Source: CALJIC01 sp039805565 (GTDB lineage Bacteria; Chloroflexota; Chloroflexia; Chloroflexales; Roseiflexaceae). Taken from it: 16,092 nucleotides of DNA. The notes below the pieces were generated by a model. The model saw nothing but the letters and a program-made list of their open reading frames with translations. It was not told where the DNA came from and did no database searches. The stretch covers positions 1-16,092 of the forward strand of contig JBDLTZ010000267.1 in NCBI GenBank assembly GCA_039805565.1, given 5' to 3'. Made by a program: the position numbers and the translations under genes. Positions 14,986 through 16,092 of the stretch are shown here, in pieces (the first letter of the stretch is position 1; each line of letters opens with the position of its first letter).

Positions 14986-15579
14986 ATGCAGATCGTACGA
15001 GGTCGGTACACCGGGGCAGGCGTCGAGCTGCTCGAGCCCGCGGAGGCGGCGCCGGACACCCACGTGCTGGTGCTGGTGCTCTCGGGCGAGCTGGAGCGCG
15101 CGGCGGCGCGCGTCGGACGCCAGGTGGGGGCCGCCCCTGGGCGCATCCCGGAGGAGCCGCCCGAGCCCAGGCCGCAGGGCGCGCGGCCACACACTGTGGC
15201 CGAGATCATGACCGAGCGGCTCGTCACCGTCCAGCCGCGCATGGCCGCGATCCGAGCCATGCACCTGATGGCGCATGAGGGTGTCACCAGCGTGCTGGTG
15301 GAGCCGGGCGCGGCAGGGGACTGGGGCATTATGACCATGCGCGACGTGCTGGACCGTATCGTCCGCACCAACCGCTCGGCGGACCAGGTGGCGGTGGGCG
15401 AGCTCGCCTCGCGGCCGCTGATCAGCGTGACTCCGGATACGACGCTCCAGGAGTGCAGCGCGCTGATGATCGAGCGCAAGGTGCGCCGCGTCGTGGTCAC
15501 TTCTGGCGGGCGGCCGTCCGGGATCGTCAGCGAGACCGATATCTTCCGTGTGGTGGAGCAGCACGGCTGGGGCGATTAG
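14986..15579 (+). CDS. CBS-pair protein with a DUF104-like N-terminus
   Basis: ATG 14986 has AGGAGG seven bases upstream. The 197-residue soluble product has two CBS domains, about 71-126 (VAEIMTERLVTVQP... WGIMTMRDVL) and 137-192 (VGELASRPLISVTPDTTL... GIVSETDIFRVV). Each shows the usual strand-helix-strand and G-I-[MV]-[TS]-x-x-D pattern. CBS pairs bind adenosine nucleotides and act as energy or ionic sensors. The first 35 residues (GRYTGAGVELLEP... THVLVLVL) look like DUF104/AF2212-type antitoxin sequences, where a short beta strand pair reads 'Y..G.....LEP.....G..V.V'. A Pro-rich linker (49-68) joins the two parts. There is no attached enzyme or channel domain. Confidence 0.9.
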   Translation: MQIVRGRYTGAGVELLEPAEAAPDTHVLVLVLSGELERAAARVGRQVGAAPGRIPEEPPEPRPQGARPHTVAEIMTERLVTVQPRMAAIRAMHLMAHEGVTSVLVEPGAAGDWGIMTMRDVLDRIVRTNRSADQVAVGELASRPLISVTPDTTLQECSALMIERKVRRVVVTSGGRPSGIVSETDIFRVVEQHGWGD

Positions 15580-15773
15580 CCCGCACGGGTCCTCCTCATC
15601 GCCGGCCACGCGGGCAATCACTATGCCAACTCTCCTACGCAGCCACCGCCGATCATCGCGCCGCCACATATCGCGGCGTGTGGTCGACGGCACATAGCTT
15701 GCCGAAAGGGGAGCCTGTCGTACGTTCGCACTGGCGGACATGTAATCGACACCGTAATGAGGGAGGACCCCGT
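15580..15773 (+). other. 194-bp intergenic region
   Basis: Two mutually exclusive hairpins share bases: CGCCGC/GCGGCG (15659-15664 with 15673-15678) and CCACA/TGTGG (15664-15668 with 15679-15683). No T-run follows either. TGTAAT at 15741-15746 is a possible -10 without a good -35. Confidence 0.35.
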
Positions 15774-16092
15774 ATGCGGAAGACGGCTTTCGTTAGCATC
15801 GGCGCAGTGTTCGCGGTGGCTCTGTTGCTCGCACTCGCACCGGCGTTCAGCCTGCGGGCCGTGGCGGCGCCCAGTGACCAGACGACAGCGACAGCTACAC
15901 CGACCACAACCACGGGCACCGACACCGGCACCGGCACCACCGGCGGCACCACCGGCACCGACACCACCGGCACCACCGGCACGGGCACCGGCACCACCGG
16001 CGGCACGGGCACCGGCACCACCGGCACCACCGGCGGCACGGGCACCGGCACCACCGGCACCACCGGCACCGACACCACCGGCACCACCGGCA
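15774..16092 (+). CDS. N-terminal part of a secreted Thr/Gly-repeat protein
   Basis: ATG 15774 has GGGAGG upstream. The frame is open to the window edge, giving 106 residues. Residues 1-3 are basic, followed by a hydrophobic core (about 5-26) and a likely signal peptidase site near AVAA (29-32). After a short Thr/Ala stretch the protein becomes a repeat built only of Thr, Gly and occasional Asp, with units such as GTGTTG, GTDTTG and GTTGG. These regular Thr-Gly-Asp tracts suggest an extended, possibly glycosylated or cell-surface linker. No folded domain falls in the window, so its function is unknown. It follows the CBS gene by 194 bases. Confidence 0.8.
   Translation, partial: MRKTAFVSIGAVFAVALLLALAPAFSLRAVAAPSDQTTATATPTTTTGTDTGTGTTGGTTGTDTTGTTGTGTGTTGGTGTGTTGTTGGTGTGTTGTTGTDTTGTTG
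15919..16092 (+). repeat. Minisatellite-like repeat encoding Thr/Gly
   Basis: The DNA is an array of GGCACC and GGCACCACC units, with occasional GGCACG and GACACC variants, continuing past the window end. Unit order is irregular and unit length is a multiple of three, so size changes would keep the frame. Confidence 0.85.

Noticed and set aside
14353..15741. Minus-strand open frame (462 codons) spanning three plus-strand genes
   Set aside because: It crosses gene boundaries, lacks motifs and lies antisense to the BrkB, DUF1269-like and CBS genes.
15653..16087. Minus-strand frame with Val/Pro repeats
   Set aside because: It is the antisense reading of the Thr/Gly repeat. The plus strand has a ribosome site and a signal peptide.

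Overview
The window is high-GC DNA, densely packed with genes. Gene content fits a filamentous anoxygenic Chloroflexota (Roseiflexus/Chloroflexus-like). The clues are an AAA ATPase next to a possible Flp-type secretion gene, a split cobalamin-binding methylmalonyl-CoA mutase subunit followed by MeaB, a heptamer short repeat, and frequent GTG/TTG starts. This placement is an inference from gene content; there is no rRNA, tRNA, IS element or CRISPR array to anchor it.

Region 1 (1-6562, all minus strand). Read in the direction of transcription, a 218-aa acidic hypothetical protein (6562-5906) ends at a hairpin. A sigma70-type promoter (5847-5819) follows and drives miaB, a CPBP membrane protease (start overlaps the miaB stop by one base) and a TPR protein with an acidic tail (TTG start). 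A terminator at 2572-2601 closes that unit. A strong promoter (2634-2605) sits immediately upstream and partly in the same sequence, and starts a second unit: a 228-aa protein built from a gapless internal duplication, a 478-aa AAA ATPase whose start overlaps the previous stop (ATGA), and the N-terminus of a Pro/Ala-rich protein running out of the window. The duplicated protein and the ATPase look like one functional pair and are the best candidate for a poorly described system here.

Region 2 (6563-8991, plus strand). A divergent promoter region leads to a membrane-anchored PDZ-only protein, a 70-bp array of ten 7-bp units, a polytopic membrane protein and tyrA (prephenate dehydrogenase), closed by a perfect hairpin.

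Region 3 (9049-11361, plus strand). A stand-alone B12-binding mutase subunit and the MeaB GTPase chaperone form an operon. An HD-domain protein follows after a 366-bp gap with promoter-like and operator-like sequence, ending at a strong terminator.

Region 4 (11369-13219). An AI-2E/PerM-type exporter (minus) and a small lipoprotein (plus) are divergent; the lipoprotein has a textbook terminator.

Region 5 (13220-16092, plus strand). A YihY/BrkB-type membrane protein, a compact DUF1269-like protein, a CBS-pair protein with a DUF104-like N-terminus, and the start of a secreted Thr/Gly-repeat protein. These look like a general stress or envelope set, which is inference from families only.
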